Source of the DNA: Bacteriovoracaceae bacterium | Lineage (GTDB): Bacteria; Bdellovibrionota; Bacteriovoracia; Bacteriovoracales; Bacteriovoracaceae | Reading direction: 5' to 3' | Assembly: GCA_021737405.1 (NCBI GenBank) | Contig: JAIPEG010000001.1 | Coordinates: forward strand, 62,001 to 126,000 | DNA length: 64,000 bases | Part shown: positions 46,416-55,707 of the stretch, in pieces | Position numbering within the stretch: the first letter of the stretch is position 1 | Layout: the number at the start of each line of letters is the position of its first letter | The notes under the pieces: model-generated | Seen by the model: the letters and a program-made list of their open reading frames with translations, nothing else | Databases searched by the model: none | What the model was told of the DNA's origin: nothing | Position numbers and translations under genes: made by a program

Positions 46416-46730
46416 ATGATTATTAAACCTGCGAATCAAAAAAAGATGTTTATCGAAATCGACACCACTGAAATGACAGCTGCTCAAATCAGGATGGTAA
46501 AAACTCTTAATTCTTTAATGAATCATGTTCTGGTCACAGAAAGTGAGGGTGAGTATTTCGAAAGTGCCGCCGAGGTCATGAGAATTTGCGCGAGCCTTAT
46601 TAAGCAGGCGAACTTTACAACAGATATGAAGGCAAACAATGTTCCTTACGCTGAGCAGGTTCTTGAGTATTCAATTGATATGCTTCAGGATCATATGAGC
46701 CAAGCGAAAGTCGTCTCATACGATAACTAA
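46416..46730 (+). CDS. Small helical protein of unknown function
   Basis: A 104-residue protein, highly charged and probably all-helical (TAAQIRMVKTLNSLMNHVLV; YAEQVLEYSIDMLQDHM). It has no signal peptide. A GAGGAATG site precedes the ATG, and a strong terminator follows. It is a standalone gene between tRNA-fMet and the pseudouridine synthase. No family recognised; a small binding or adapter protein is one possibility. Confidence 0.75.
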   Translation: MIIKPANQKKMFIEIDTTEMTAAQIRMVKTLNSLMNHVLVTESEGEYFESAAEVMRICASLIKQANFTTDMKANNVPYAEQVLEYSIDMLQDHMSQAKVVSYDN

Positions 46731-46741
46731 TATTCAAAACC

Positions 46742-46776
46742 TGGTGATCACAGTCGTGATCACCAACTTATTTTTT
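46742..46776 (+). terminator. Intrinsic terminator of the small helical protein gene
   Basis: TGGTGATCAC and GTGATCACCA form a perfect 10-bp stem with four-base loop AGTC, followed by T-rich TTATTTTTT. Confidence 0.9.
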
Positions 46777-46808
46777 CAAAATTATCCTAAAAGAAGAAGT
46801 TACCTGCT

Positions 46809-47846
46809 TTACCACTTAATGATTTCGGCGTGCACTCCAGCTGACCTTTGGTCTGATTTCTTTTTAAGACGCATCTTCTTTTTAAACTGACGTTTTTGAT
46901 GCTTCTCTTCTTTTTCAGCAAACATCTTTTGCTTTTCTTCTTCAGCAAGACGGACTTTTCTCTCATCGAGCTCTTTGATGGTGGCAAAGTATGTTTCTCT
47001 TCTAAATTTTGAAAAGGCCTGATCATCTGCTGCCGTACAAGGCTGGGCGCCTTTTATACGAAGATTGATCGACTTCTTTGGTGACTGATAGTCATAGGTC
47101 TTAACCATCTGACCTGAGTCATCCATGCCGATCAGATTAAGAAGTTGCTTCTTTGTTAAGGTACGGTAACTGCCAGGCTTAATTCCCTCAACAGTTAGGC
47201 CACCAATGGTTACCCTTTTGAGTTTATCAACCGTTAGGCCACAGGCCTCGCAAAGTCTTCTAATCTCACGATTTCGTCCATCACCTAGGCGAAATTCAAT
47301 CCACGTTTTTGAACGAAGCTGCTTGATCACGCGAACATTGAGGGGCTTTAAGAAACCAACTTCTGATTGAATACCAGCGCGAAGTTTTTTAAGAATTTCC
47401 TGAGTAACGGCACCAAAGACTTTTACTTCGTAAACTTTAGTGATGTTACCGCGAGGATGGATAATATTGTTGGCAAGCTCTCCATCATTAGTCATCAACA
47501 AGAGACCTTCTGATAAATAATCCAAACGACCAACAGGATAGATTCTCTCTGTAACATCTTGAACGAGATCCATTACTGTTTGACGTCCTTCAGGATCATT
47601 AACAGTTGTCATCACGCCACGAGGCTTATTGAGAACAAGGTATATACTTTCTTTTCGATTAATATCTAGCGCTTCATTGTCCACAAGAACAACATCTTCC
47701 AAAGGATCAACTTTCGTTCCAAGCTCTCTGACGACTTCGCCATTGACGGCAACTCGGCCTTCAAGGATCATTTCTTCTGCTTTTCTTCTGGAGGTAATGC
47801 CGGCGTCGGCAATGACTTTTTGTAAACGTATAGCAACAGCTTTCAT
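46809..47846 (-). CDS. RluB/RsuA-family rRNA pseudouridine synthase
   Basis: A 345-residue enzyme. The N-terminal S4 domain (LQKVIADAGITSRRKAEEMI) binds RNA. The catalytic Asp lies in VGRLDYLSEGLLLMTNDG, followed by KVYEVKV and FRLGDGRNREIRRLCEACGL. A Lys/Arg/Glu-rich C-terminal tail of about 60 residues ends the protein. It modifies 23S (RluB) or 16S uridines. It follows scpB on the same strand with an 86-bp gap. Target assignment rests on family only. Confidence 0.93.
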   Translation of the reverse strand: MKAVAIRLQKVIADAGITSRRKAEEMILEGRVAVNGEVVRELGTKVDPLEDVVLVDNEALDINRKESIYLVLNKPRGVMTTVNDPEGRQTVMDLVQDVTERIYPVGRLDYLSEGLLLMTNDGELANNIIHPRGNITKVYEVKVFGAVTQEILKKLRAGIQSEVGFLKPLNVRVIKQLRSKTWIEFRLGDGRNREIRRLCEACGLTVDKLKRVTIGGLTVEGIKPGSYRTLTKKQLLNLIGMDDSGQMVKTYDYQSPKKSINLRIKGAQPCTAADDQAFSKFRRETYFATIKELDERKVRLAEEEKQKMFAEKEEKHQKRQFKKKMRLKKKSDQRSAGVHAEIIKW

Positions 47847-47932
47847 AGCGGCTCCAATCTGTCTCTCGACTGTTTAGAGTTAATAGTAGGGTCGGACATT
47901 AGCCCTGAAGGTGATTCAAGTCAATTCACGAT

Positions 47933-49498
47933 CTACTGATCAGTAGAATTTTCACCTTCAAAGTACTCATCCATATCACTAAGGTCCTGATTTTCTTTAA
48001 GAAAATCGAGATCTAAATCTAAATCTTTGGCCTCTTGGGAGATTCTTTCGGCCATTTGAAAGAGCTCTTCCTCTTTCTCTTCTAGATTTGTGGCCTTTAA
48101 AGAGAGTTCTTCATCACTCTCTAGCTTTTCACCCGTCAGACGCTCAAAGGCATCATCAAGGGCGCGCGCTAATTCAGCCGCCTCATCTTCGTTATCTTGT
48201 AAGAGATCGATTCCTTGAAGTTGCTCTTCTACTAGTTCTTCATCCTCAATCGGCAGACCCGTATCAAGATCGATCATTTGAAAATCATCCTCTTCTTCTT
48301 CAATTTCTTCAGGAGTATTAAAAGGTCCCTCTGTTAAATCAGAAATCACTTGAGGATCAGCAGAAGTCGTCATCATTTCTGACTCACCCGCTTCATTATT
48401 AGCATTTATAATCACTTGGCGAGAGACATAGTCTTCTAAGATATCAAAAGCCGTTTTAGGACCTTCTCCTTCACTTGAAGTCTCTCCATTTAATTTTTGT
48501 TTCTCTTGAGACTTAAGAGCATTTGTAAATTCAGTGTCGGCAGCGATTAACTTAATAGAACTAGCGAGTTCATCAAGCTCATCAATATCATCAAAGATAA
48601 AACGGTCTTTATCTCCATCGTGAACGATGGTTTTGATATCAGAAATTTTTCCAATATTGTTTTCAATCGAATCTTCAAGCTCATGCTCAGGAGGAAGTTC
48701 ATCAATATTGGCCAGGTTGAAAACCTCTAAGAATTCTGGAGTTGTACCATATAGAACTGGGCGCCCCATTTCATCCGAGCGACCAACCACACGGGCCAAT
48801 CTCTTATCAATAAGACCACGAACAATATGGCCTGAATCAACTCCTCTAATTTTATCTACTTCTGTTTTGGCCACAGGCTGCTTATAGGCAATAATTGCTA
48901 AAACTTCTAAGGCCGTAGGAGATAGAACAAGAGAGTTCACTTTAAAAAGATCTTGAACATATTTGGAGTAAGTAGCCTTTGTTCTAAACTGATAACCTTC
49001 GGCAACTTCGACAAGACGAAGGCCATGGTGACGAGTTTCATATTCTTCTTGTAAGCGAACGATAGAATCGTGAATAACTCTTAAAGGCATATCTTCGTCA
49101 ATAAGGGCCTTGATCTTATTTAGAGCAACTGGCTTATCACTCATAAATATAACCGTTTCAATGGCACCACAAAGAGTCTCAAAATCAAGGCCTGTGCGCG
49201 CTTGCCATAAATTGTCTTCTTGTTTTTCGTCGTCAAAGAACTCTTGTTCTAATTCAAGCATTTCTTGACCTGGATAGAGTAAATCTAAGTCCGTTGGAAA
49301 TGCAGGATGAAGATCCCATTCCTCGAGGTCTTCATCCTGAGTCTCAATTTCCTGCTGTTGTTGAGGGGCCTCAAAAGCCAACTCATCTTCAGTATGAGAG
49401 TCTCCCATCAGTGCGGCTTCATTCTCAATTTGAGAATTCATCTCGTGAGAGTTTGTCATTTCATTGTTTTCAACATTTTCGTTTTCTGTGTGTTCCAT
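47933..49498 (-). CDS. scpB: Segregation and condensation protein B with long acidic extensions
   Basis: A 521-residue protein whose ScpB core occupies about residues 104-270 (GAIETVIFMSDKPVALNKI; SPTALEVLAIIAYKQPVAKTE; RVVGRSDEMGRPVLYGTT). ScpB is the winged-helix kite subunit of the SMC-ScpAB condensin and is usually about 180-200 residues. Here about 100 N-terminal and 250 C-terminal residues are added, both Asp/Glu-rich and probably disordered. It follows scpA by 18 bp. The extensions may tune DNA or ScpA contacts. Confidence 0.92.
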   Translation of the reverse strand: MEHTENENVENNEMTNSHEMNSQIENEAALMGDSHTEDELAFEAPQQQQEIETQDEDLEEWDLHPAFPTDLDLLYPGQEMLELEQEFFDDEKQEDNLWQARTGLDFETLCGAIETVIFMSDKPVALNKIKALIDEDMPLRVIHDSIVRLQEEYETRHHGLRLVEVAEGYQFRTKATYSKYVQDLFKVNSLVLSPTALEVLAIIAYKQPVAKTEVDKIRGVDSGHIVRGLIDKRLARVVGRSDEMGRPVLYGTTPEFLEVFNLANIDELPPEHELEDSIENNIGKISDIKTIVHDGDKDRFIFDDIDELDELASSIKLIAADTEFTNALKSQEKQKLNGETSSEGEGPKTAFDILEDYVSRQVIINANNEAGESEMMTTSADPQVISDLTEGPFNTPEEIEEEEDDFQMIDLDTGLPIEDEELVEEQLQGIDLLQDNEDEAAELARALDDAFERLTGEKLESDEELSLKATNLEEKEEELFQMAERISQEAKDLDLDLDFLKENQDLSDMDEYFEGENSTDQ

Positions 49499-49516
49499 GT
49501 CTCTACCTTAAAAATG

Positions 49517-50437
49517 TTATTGAAGAATTTGAGGAGGGACTTCATCCTGAGTCGGTACCTCAATATCTATTTGCTCTTCTTCTAATTGCTCTAACTCAAG
49601 AGCCGCTTTATTAATTGTATCTTTTAACTCTTGTTCACTAGGTGTGTTGTTGCCCTCTTCCTCATCAAATCCATTTGCACTTTCAATATCAAAGTCTTCA
49701 AGGGATTTAACAACTTGAACATAGATTGGACCAAATCCTTCATTTTGAAAGACCGTCAATCTCTTAAGTCTTGCAAGTTCAAGAAGTGAAATAAAAGTAA
49801 TCACGGTATTATCCACTGAGCGTCCACCATCTTGATCAAGAAGGGTTTCAAAGTCAGTCTTCTCACCTTTCTTTAAGAATGTTTTAAGGAACTGAAGCTT
49901 CTCTTTAATCGAGAGCTTATCCCTTCTAACAACGGTGTATTTTCTCTTTTCTTTAATAATAAAGTCGACCATGGCCTCAGTAAGCTTTTCAACTTCCATA
50001 GGCACAAGAATAGAATTCACGATGGCCTTACGATTAATCTTTGGCTTAACAAAGATTTCATGACCTTTCTTTGGTAAGGCCCAAAGCCTCTCGCCCATCT
50101 TTTGAAAGTGTTGCAGTTCTTCAAGTCTTTTGATGAGTTCTGCTTGTGAGGTAATATTAAGATCAGTTTCAGAGTTTTCTTTAAGACGATTTACTTCTTC
50201 TTCTGTAATCGCCGTTTTTGATTTCAAAAGAAGTAGCGTTGCCGCAAGATATAGATAATCCCCTGCTACATCAAAGTTTAAGTCTCTCATTTGTGAGAGG
50301 TAAGTAAGGTATTGCTGAGTAATTTTTGTCAGATTAAGTTTACGGATATCCATTTCTTCTTTTTGAACCAAAAGAAGAAGGAGACCGAGGGGTCCATCAA
50401 AATGATCTGTTTTAACCTGAATTGTCGTATCAAGCAT
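49517..50437 (-). CDS. scpA: Segregation and condensation protein A
   Basis: A 306-residue kleisin linking the SMC heads. The N-terminal signature FDGPLGLLLLLVQKEEMDI and LTKITQQYLTYLSQM match the family. The C-terminal winged helix (VITFISLLELARLKRLTVFQ) is present, followed by a 70-residue acidic tail (ELDTINKAALELEQLEEEQI-like). It begins 14 bp after the M50 protease stop and is followed by scpB. Chromosome segregation operon. Confidence 0.94.
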   Translation of the reverse strand: MLDTTIQVKTDHFDGPLGLLLLLVQKEEMDIRKLNLTKITQQYLTYLSQMRDLNFDVAGDYLYLAATLLLLKSKTAITEEEVNRLKENSETDLNITSQAELIKRLEELQHFQKMGERLWALPKKGHEIFVKPKINRKAIVNSILVPMEVEKLTEAMVDFIIKEKRKYTVVRRDKLSIKEKLQFLKTFLKKGEKTDFETLLDQDGGRSVDNTVITFISLLELARLKRLTVFQNEGFGPIYVQVVKSLEDFDIESANGFDEEEGNNTPSEQELKDTINKAALELEQLEEEQIDIEVPTQDEVPPQILQ

Positions 50438-50451
50438 AGCGAGTCTCTTCC

Positions 50452-51123
50452 TTAAGCCAAAATACTAATAAAAAGGTTCATCATCCCATTGCCAAACAAT
50501 ACTGCTGGCAACATGAGGTAGCTGAATATATTCGTAAACCACAATATTAAAATGAATACCATTGAATAGCGGCCAAGCTCCTCATATTTACGGGCTTGGT
50601 TATAATCCAAAAATGACGTCACCATTTTTGAGCCATCAAGTGGTGGAAAAGGGATTAGGTTAAAAACCGCCAACACGAGGTTTATCAGAATAGAGCTTCT
50701 AAGCATTTCTGTAAGGATGCGATAGAATTTAAAATCTTGAGGAACATAAACAAAGACGATGGCAAAAATCAACGCTGATAAAACGGACAAGATGATATTG
50801 GCCCCAGGACCAGCAAAGCTCACCCAAAAAACTCCATGCTTCACATTTTTAAAACGACGAGGATCTACCGGAACGGGTCTGGCCCAGCCAAACATGACTC
50901 CACCCATAGCGGCGCCAATCAGGGGAAACAATAAAGTCCCCACAGGGTCTGCATGAACAATGGGATTAAGTGTGAGGCGGCCTTGTCTTTCGGCAGTATC
51001 ATCACCAAACCAGAGCGCCACGCGGGCGTGGGCAAACTCGTGAAAAACGATCGCCAATAAAAAGCCCGGAAGGCTGATGGCAAGATGGTAGATGAATTCC
51101 TGCATAGTCGATAAACGTATCAT
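50452..51123 (-). CDS. Site-2-protease-like M50 membrane metallopeptidase
   Basis: A 223-residue polytopic protein of the YwhC-like M50 branch. The zinc motif HEFAHARVALWFGD lies in the first membrane segment, and the second metal motif is NLIPFPPLDGSKM. NPIVHADPVGTLLFPLI is also typical. It may cleave membrane-bound regulators. The ATG at 51123 or the in-frame ATG at 51105 is possible; no clear ribosome site distinguishes them. It is first in the minus-strand run M50-scpA-scpB-pseudouridine synthase, a common neighbourhood. Confidence 0.92.
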   Translation of the reverse strand: MIRLSTMQEFIYHLAISLPGFLLAIVFHEFAHARVALWFGDDTAERQGRLTLNPIVHADPVGTLLFPLIGAAMGGVMFGWARPVPVDPRRFKNVKHGVFWVSFAGPGANIILSVLSALIFAIVFVYVPQDFKFYRILTEMLRSSILINLVLAVFNLIPFPPLDGSKMVTSFLDYNQARKYEELGRYSMVFILILWFTNIFSYLMLPAVLFGNGMMNLFISILA

Positions 51124-51168
51124 TTATCTACACAGAGTGACAATTGACGACGCTAAACGTTAAGTCAT

Positions 51169-51217
51169 AAAAAACACCCGAAGAAGACGAAATTCCTTTC
51201 CAACTTCTTCGGGTGTT
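51169..51217 (-). terminator. Intrinsic terminator of the hydrolase-PilZ gene
   Basis: On the minus strand AACACCCGAAGAAG and CTTCTTCGGGTGTT form a perfect 14-bp stem with a 17-base loop, followed by TTTTTT. It lies between the hydrolase-PilZ gene and the M50 gene. Confidence 0.88.
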
Positions 51218-51278
51218 CCCTCGGTCAATAGATCCCCAAGAGACAAATCTGTGTCTAATCTAAGGACCGAAAAATGCG

Positions 51279-52514
51279 CTAGGCAGCATAAGCAGAATTA
51301 CAAGTTAAAGCTATTTTATCTATAAAGCCTTCAAATATTTTAGTTCTCTCAAAAGTTTGATGCTTAAAAATCCCACGGTAATGACCGTTATCCGCTTGTT
51401 TAAAAATGATCATATCCATTTGCATGTCTTCCCCTGGAATATGCAAAATAAACTTTTGGCTGCGCTGTAGAGACTTGTGGTCTTTAAAAGAGGTGTAGAG
51501 GCGACAACCAAAATTGTTAATATCAACAATATTAACGGGAACAAAAACACCGTTGCCCGAATCAAGATAACCCACATCATTTAAAAGATAACGAGGCTCC
51601 ATACGAATACGATCTTTTGGAAATTCGTTCTTTTCTAAAACCTCAACATCTTTCATTCGATTAAGAGGTTGATCTGCTAGGTATCGACGATAGAGTCTTG
51701 TGACCACATCCGTTTTTTCATAAGAGACCAAATGATCAGTGCCCTTAACAACGACATAAGTTGAATCGGCACAGGCCCTGGCGACTTGAAAGTTTTCATA
51801 GGGAGTCGTGAAATTATCAAACTCTCCCGAGATCATAAGGACTGGACACTGAGGCGCGCGCGGTAAACCGTCTTGATCAATTAAACGCGCGAGGTTCGCC
51901 TTATAGCGAGCAATATCAGAATCCGTGAATTTTAAAATATTATTATAAAGACCTTGATTGACCTGGCCCGAGCTTGAAATATTATGGCGCTGACTAAAGT
52001 TCATCATATTTAGGACAATGCCAGAGGCGAATCTTTCAAGTTCATTAACCGCAAGCAAATGAAGCGACTCTTCAAGTAAGTGCTTAACTGAATCACGCAA
52101 CTTTGTCGTAGTACCACCGAGAATGAGCTTTTTCGTTCTCTCGGGATATAGGGACGCAAAGGTGTAACCGATGGCCGAAGAATAAGACTGAGCAATGAAA
52201 GAAGCCCTATCAATTCCAAGGTTATCAAGAAAGGTTTTTAAAAGAATGGCGTAGTCTTCTATGGCAAGATCAGGTGCTGGCTGACTATTACCTCCAAGAC
52301 CTGGAAGGTCCACCAAATATACCGGACAATCTTTAGAGATATTTTCTGCTTCATAGGCCAAGGAAGAGAAGGTGTGAAAGGCTCCCCCAAGAAGTAAGAC
52401 TGGGGTCCTGTGGGCGGTCGCAGGTTTTGTGAAACTGAGATAATTCACCTGCCATTGGCCGATTTTCATGATTAGGGGGTTTTCAAAGGCGTCTTTTTCA
52501 AAAACATTCATCAT
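51279..52514 (-). CDS. Alpha/beta hydrolase fused to a PilZ-like domain
   Basis: A 411-residue cytoplasmic fusion. Residues 1-270 form an alpha/beta hydrolase: oxyanion region LLLGGAFHTF, nucleophile S110 in IAQSYSS (a GxSxG variant, with Ala before and Ser after), and a catalytic His in KGTDHLVS. Residues 300-410 resemble PilZ: DRIRMEPR (RxxxR) and VDINNFGCRL (the DxSxxG-like motif with Asn) are the c-di-GMP signatures. This suggests an esterase or lipase activity switched by c-di-GMP. It is a separate transcript with a strong terminator. The combination is unusual. Confidence 0.8.
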   Translation of the reverse strand: MMNVFEKDAFENPLIMKIGQWQVNYLSFTKPATAHRTPVLLLGGAFHTFSSLAYEAENISKDCPVYLVDLPGLGGNSQPAPDLAIEDYAILLKTFLDNLGIDRASFIAQSYSSAIGYTFASLYPERTKKLILGGTTTKLRDSVKHLLEESLHLLAVNELERFASGIVLNMMNFSQRHNISSSGQVNQGLYNNILKFTDSDIARYKANLARLIDQDGLPRAPQCPVLMISGEFDNFTTPYENFQVARACADSTYVVVKGTDHLVSYEKTDVVTRLYRRYLADQPLNRMKDVEVLEKNEFPKDRIRMEPRYLLNDVGYLDSGNGVFVPVNIVDINNFGCRLYTSFKDHKSLQRSQKFILHIPGEDMQMDMIIFKQADNGHYRGIFKHQTFERTKIFEGFIDKIALTCNSAYAA

Positions 52515-52648
52515 GGGACTCTCCGCTTATAGTGTTACGATGCTAGATTAGCAAAAAAACGCAATGCAACAACTCAATAAAAGCACCCTAAAATCACCAT
52601 GTCTTTTCATAAACTTATAGGTCTCGTGCCACCAAAATCGGGCAAATC

Positions 52649-52657
52649 TGCTATAAT
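52649..52657 (+). promoter_or_regulatory. Extended -10 promoter element
   Basis: TGCTATAAT is a perfect -10 with the upstream TG of an extended -10. No good -35 is seen at the expected distance. It lies 42 bases before the ATG of the first barrel gene. Confidence 0.65.
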
Positions 52658-52698
52658 GGATTTCAGGGCCCTCGAATTTACAAGGATGTTTTGCGCTC

Positions 52699-53763
52699 AT
52701 GAAACAAGGAATGTTTCAAATACTCTTATTCGTTCTCATAAGCTTTTGCTTTGTTAATAATTTTGCAGATGATCTCGATGATTTTCTTATCGATGCTCCT
52801 TTATCAAAAGAAAGTGTGCTTATTGATATTGAGGGCGATACCCGAGCAGAATTTGATATCGTTGATGGACTAACAAAGAGAAAAAAAACTCTCGAAGAAT
52901 CTCTCATTATTCCTCCCAAATACAATATGCCACGAACCTTTGGGCAACCTGTCCCCTTTACGGCCCAATTAAGAAAAGGCGCCGTTCTTACTGATTTAAA
53001 ATCAGGAAAACCTTTTCGCGTAAAGAAGCCACTTGTTGTAAAGGCCGAGCTAGTTTACCTAGGATCTAAAGATGTTTTCATTCTTAATAAGAGTGGTGAA
53101 AAACGTTATGAGACAAGGGCCGAGAATGCCGTGAATATTGAAAATACGGTAAGACTCAATCCTGATATAAATCCCCTCATTGTCTATACTGACAAGAAGA
53201 AATATGGCTCTACCGATGAAGACCTAAAGTTTAGTCACTTCTTTAGCTATCACATTGAATCAATTAGATCAGATTACTATTCAACAATCTTTAGAGGTGA
53301 GCGCCAAAGTGCCACAGGTAATATTTTTGAAGTAAAAAATTATTTCATCACTGATCGATTCCCCATTCAAATTGGCTTTAATATCAATGCTCACTTTGGA
53401 TTTTGGGAAGACCCGGAACTTGGGATCGTTACTTGGAGAGGTGTCTTTGTCGGTCCAAGTGTCATGAGAACATTTTGGCAAAAACCAGATGGCCGCTGGA
53501 ACTTTCATGTCTCGGCCTTTCAATCTGTTTATCATCAATCAAAGAAAAATCCTGATACCCATAATTACTCAACGCTTGGTCTTCAAAGTGAAATTGAAAA
53601 AGAATTCGATACAACTTACGGCCCAGTCACCCTTGGGCTCTCTTATCGTTGGAGTCGCTCCTCGATAAAGGACTCCACTGAGTACTTAGAAAATGAGGCC
53701 CTCAAAGGTCAAGTCATCGGCTTCGGTGCGTATCTGAGTTATCGCTATAACTGGAGTTATTAA
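52699..53763 (+). CDS. Exported beta-barrel-like protein (pair member 1)
   Basis: A 354-residue protein with signal LLFVLISFCFVNNFA and an acidic mature start (DDLDDFLID). The N-terminal about 140 residues may be a soluble domain (GAVLTDLKSGKPFRVKK). The C-terminal part has alternating strands ending in YLSYRYNWSY, consistent with an outer-membrane barrel although the last residue is Tyr rather than Phe. The stop overlaps the next ATG by one base (TAATG), so the pair is co-translated. I recognise no family. Confidence 0.72.
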   Translation: MKQGMFQILLFVLISFCFVNNFADDLDDFLIDAPLSKESVLIDIEGDTRAEFDIVDGLTKRKKTLEESLIIPPKYNMPRTFGQPVPFTAQLRKGAVLTDLKSGKPFRVKKPLVVKAELVYLGSKDVFILNKSGEKRYETRAENAVNIENTVRLNPDINPLIVYTDKKKYGSTDEDLKFSHFFSYHIESIRSDYYSTIFRGERQSATGNIFEVKNYFITDRFPIQIGFNINAHFGFWEDPELGIVTWRGVFVGPSVMRTFWQKPDGRWNFHVSAFQSVYHQSKKNPDTHNYSTLGLQSEIEKEFDTTYGPVTLGLSYRWSRSSIKDSTEYLENEALKGQVIGFGAYLSYRYNWSY

Positions 53764-54824
53764 TGAATAACTTTTTAAAAATATTTTTACTCTTTATCAC
53801 CATCGATTGTGTAAATGCGGGCTATGGCATTATCACAACATTAGAAGCACCGATTGTGAGAGACGTTACCATTGATGCTCCGACGATATTAACGGCCAGA
53901 AAAGGCGACAAAATTTATATTCATGATAAATACTTTATCAATGGCCCCTTAGATGTCGTTTACAGAGAAAACGATCAGCAAACATCAGATGATCTCAAGG
54001 ACCTTGAAACAGAAGAGGGTTACGAGAAATTTTATGAGACTATCGATAAGAATGGTCAGACGGCCTATATTTCGCGCTACTATGTGAAACTTATCACAGC
54101 AGACATAAGAGAATTCTCACAGGCCGTCACTCCTTTTAGGCCAGACCCCAATGATTATAGAATTTCAGAGCCTCTCCCCGAAAACTACCCCATTGTTTCT
54201 CCAAATAATTATCGGGCGAAACTAAGTTTCTTTGTGGGCCCTGATTTAAAATCAAATTACAATTACGACAGTGTCCTTTCAGAGGAAGACTTCACCAACC
54301 GCTACGGTTTTGACATAAGCTATGGCCGAAAAGCTGCCTGGGATGATGAAAATCGTTTCTACTTTGGTGGAATTTTACAGGCATGGACTTCACAGGCGCG
54401 CTTCACCCTTTTTGATGACCGAAAGGCCACGGAGAATCGTTCACAAGTTGGGATCGGTCCCTATGTTAGTTATGATCCTTGGCGCTTTCAAAATGTCCGC
54501 CTAACTCTACAGGGCTCTATAATGCTTAACTTAACGAGAAATCTTATCAAGCAACAAGATACCATTGGCTCTGATGAAGAAAGGCTTTTTAAAGGAATTT
54601 CTTTAAGCCCAAGACTTTCTTCATTTTTCCAAATGAAAACAGAGACTCTTGGTGTTGATATTGTAGGAGGAATGGATATCCAATTCTATTTGCCTCAAAA
54701 CTTAACTAGCTCTACTCAGCCTCAAACTGCTTTTTGGAATGAATATGGCAGTAACCAAGATAGTGTCTATATACCTTTTACGGCACACTGGTCACTATTT
54801 GTAGGTGTTCAAACAAATTATTAA
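53763..54824 (+). CDS. Exported barrel-like protein with N-terminal SH3-like domain (pair member 2)
   Basis: A 353-residue protein with signal FLLFITIDCVNA. Residues 20-110 look SH3-like (APTILTARKGDKIYIHDKYF; NGQTAYISRYYVKLI), as in domains that bind wall or peptides. The rest is strand-rich (FGGILQAWTSQARFTLFDDR; YVSYDPWRFQNVRLTLQG) and ends in SLFVGVQTNY, a barrel-like end with Tyr. It is coupled to the gene before it and resembles it in size and layout. It converges with the cytochrome gene (4-bp overlap). Function is unknown. Confidence 0.7.
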   Translation: MNNFLKIFLLFITIDCVNAGYGIITTLEAPIVRDVTIDAPTILTARKGDKIYIHDKYFINGPLDVVYRENDQQTSDDLKDLETEEGYEKFYETIDKNGQTAYISRYYVKLITADIREFSQAVTPFRPDPNDYRISEPLPENYPIVSPNNYRAKLSFFVGPDLKSNYNYDSVLSEEDFTNRYGFDISYGRKAAWDDENRFYFGGILQAWTSQARFTLFDDRKATENRSQVGIGPYVSYDPWRFQNVRLTLQGSIMLNLTRNLIKQQDTIGSDEERLFKGISLSPRLSSFFQMKTETLGVDIVGGMDIQFYLPQNLTSSTQPQTAFWNEYGSNQDSVYIPFTAHWSLFVGVQTNY

Positions 54825-55603
54825 AGACTTCTTAAAAATTTAATCAACTCGGACAATTCTTTTTGAGAACCATTAAAAGCGGACATTTGAATTTTTCTTT
54901 TAAGCGTCCCTTGAGGGTTTCTTAGAAAAGCTTCTAAGGCATCATCTTTTTTTAACTTCCAGCGCTTGATAACGAGATTCATTGCAGGTGCTTTTTTACC
55001 ACCGAAGCCTTTTAAGCTATGGCATTTAGAGCATGTTTTTATGAAGACCTTTGCCCCCGCCTGGTAGGTTTCATCTAAACGAGTAAGTATTGGGTTTATT
55101 ATTGATTCATCATAAATTTTTATGGCCTTAACCTGATAAGGACTAGCGACTGATACTTTTGGAGATTTAGGATCTAGTAAAATATAGGAAGGTCTCCAAT
55201 CGAAATAGCTCTTTAACATCTTATTATAAAGGCCTCTCTTAGGAATGTCGTATACCTTAAGCGCAAGAAAAGCGCCCTTACTTTCCAAGGCACTTCCCTC
55301 AATATTTAACTTATAGCCATCAATGGCCAGAGTTTCTATGTGATGAATAACTTCTATCGAAAATTTCTTTTTCAAAAAGGAGAAGAAGTCTGCTAATTCA
55401 TAACCCTCATAAGTTGTCATGGTCTTACTATTGGGGTCGATTCTCTTAACAACTTTCCAAGTTGGTCCCCCCAACATTTTTTGAAAATTATCATCAACAG
55501 TAATGACTTTATCTTTAAAAGAAACTTGAAGTGATTCATTGATTGCAAAGGCCTTGCTCACAAGAAAAAGTAACAAAGTGAAGATGAATACTTGCTGCTT
55601 CAT
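54821..55603 (-). CDS. Exported cytochrome c with a molybdopterin-oxidoreductase-like N-terminal domain
   Basis: A 260-residue protein with signal FTLLLFLVSKAFA. Residues 25-170 have a pattern like the sulfite-oxidase-fold non-catalytic part (TTYEGYELADFFSFLKKKF; LDPKSPKVSVASPYQ). A single heme c site CSKCH lies at 191-195, with a likely distal Met in KIQMSAF. No molybdenum-binding Cys is evident, so the N-terminal similarity is weak and may be only structural. It could pass electrons in the periplasm. It is a single gene. Confidence 0.78.
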   Translation of the reverse strand: MKQQVFIFTLLLFLVSKAFAINESLQVSFKDKVITVDDNFQKMLGGPTWKVVKRIDPNSKTMTTYEGYELADFFSFLKKKFSIEVIHHIETLAIDGYKLNIEGSALESKGAFLALKVYDIPKRGLYNKMLKSYFDWRPSYILLDPKSPKVSVASPYQVKAIKIYDESIINPILTRLDETYQAGAKVFIKTCSKCHSLKGFGGKKAPAMNLVIKRWKLKKDDALEAFLRNPQGTLKRKIQMSAFNGSQKELSELIKFLRSL

Positions 55604-55707
55604 GAATTAAACCTAGAGGAAAAACTTTTAAATTCGTTTTTAGAAACTCTTGGTACCGAAGTACAGCCAACTGTTGAATTTACATGATCTTTCCTAAAAA
55701 ACCGTGT

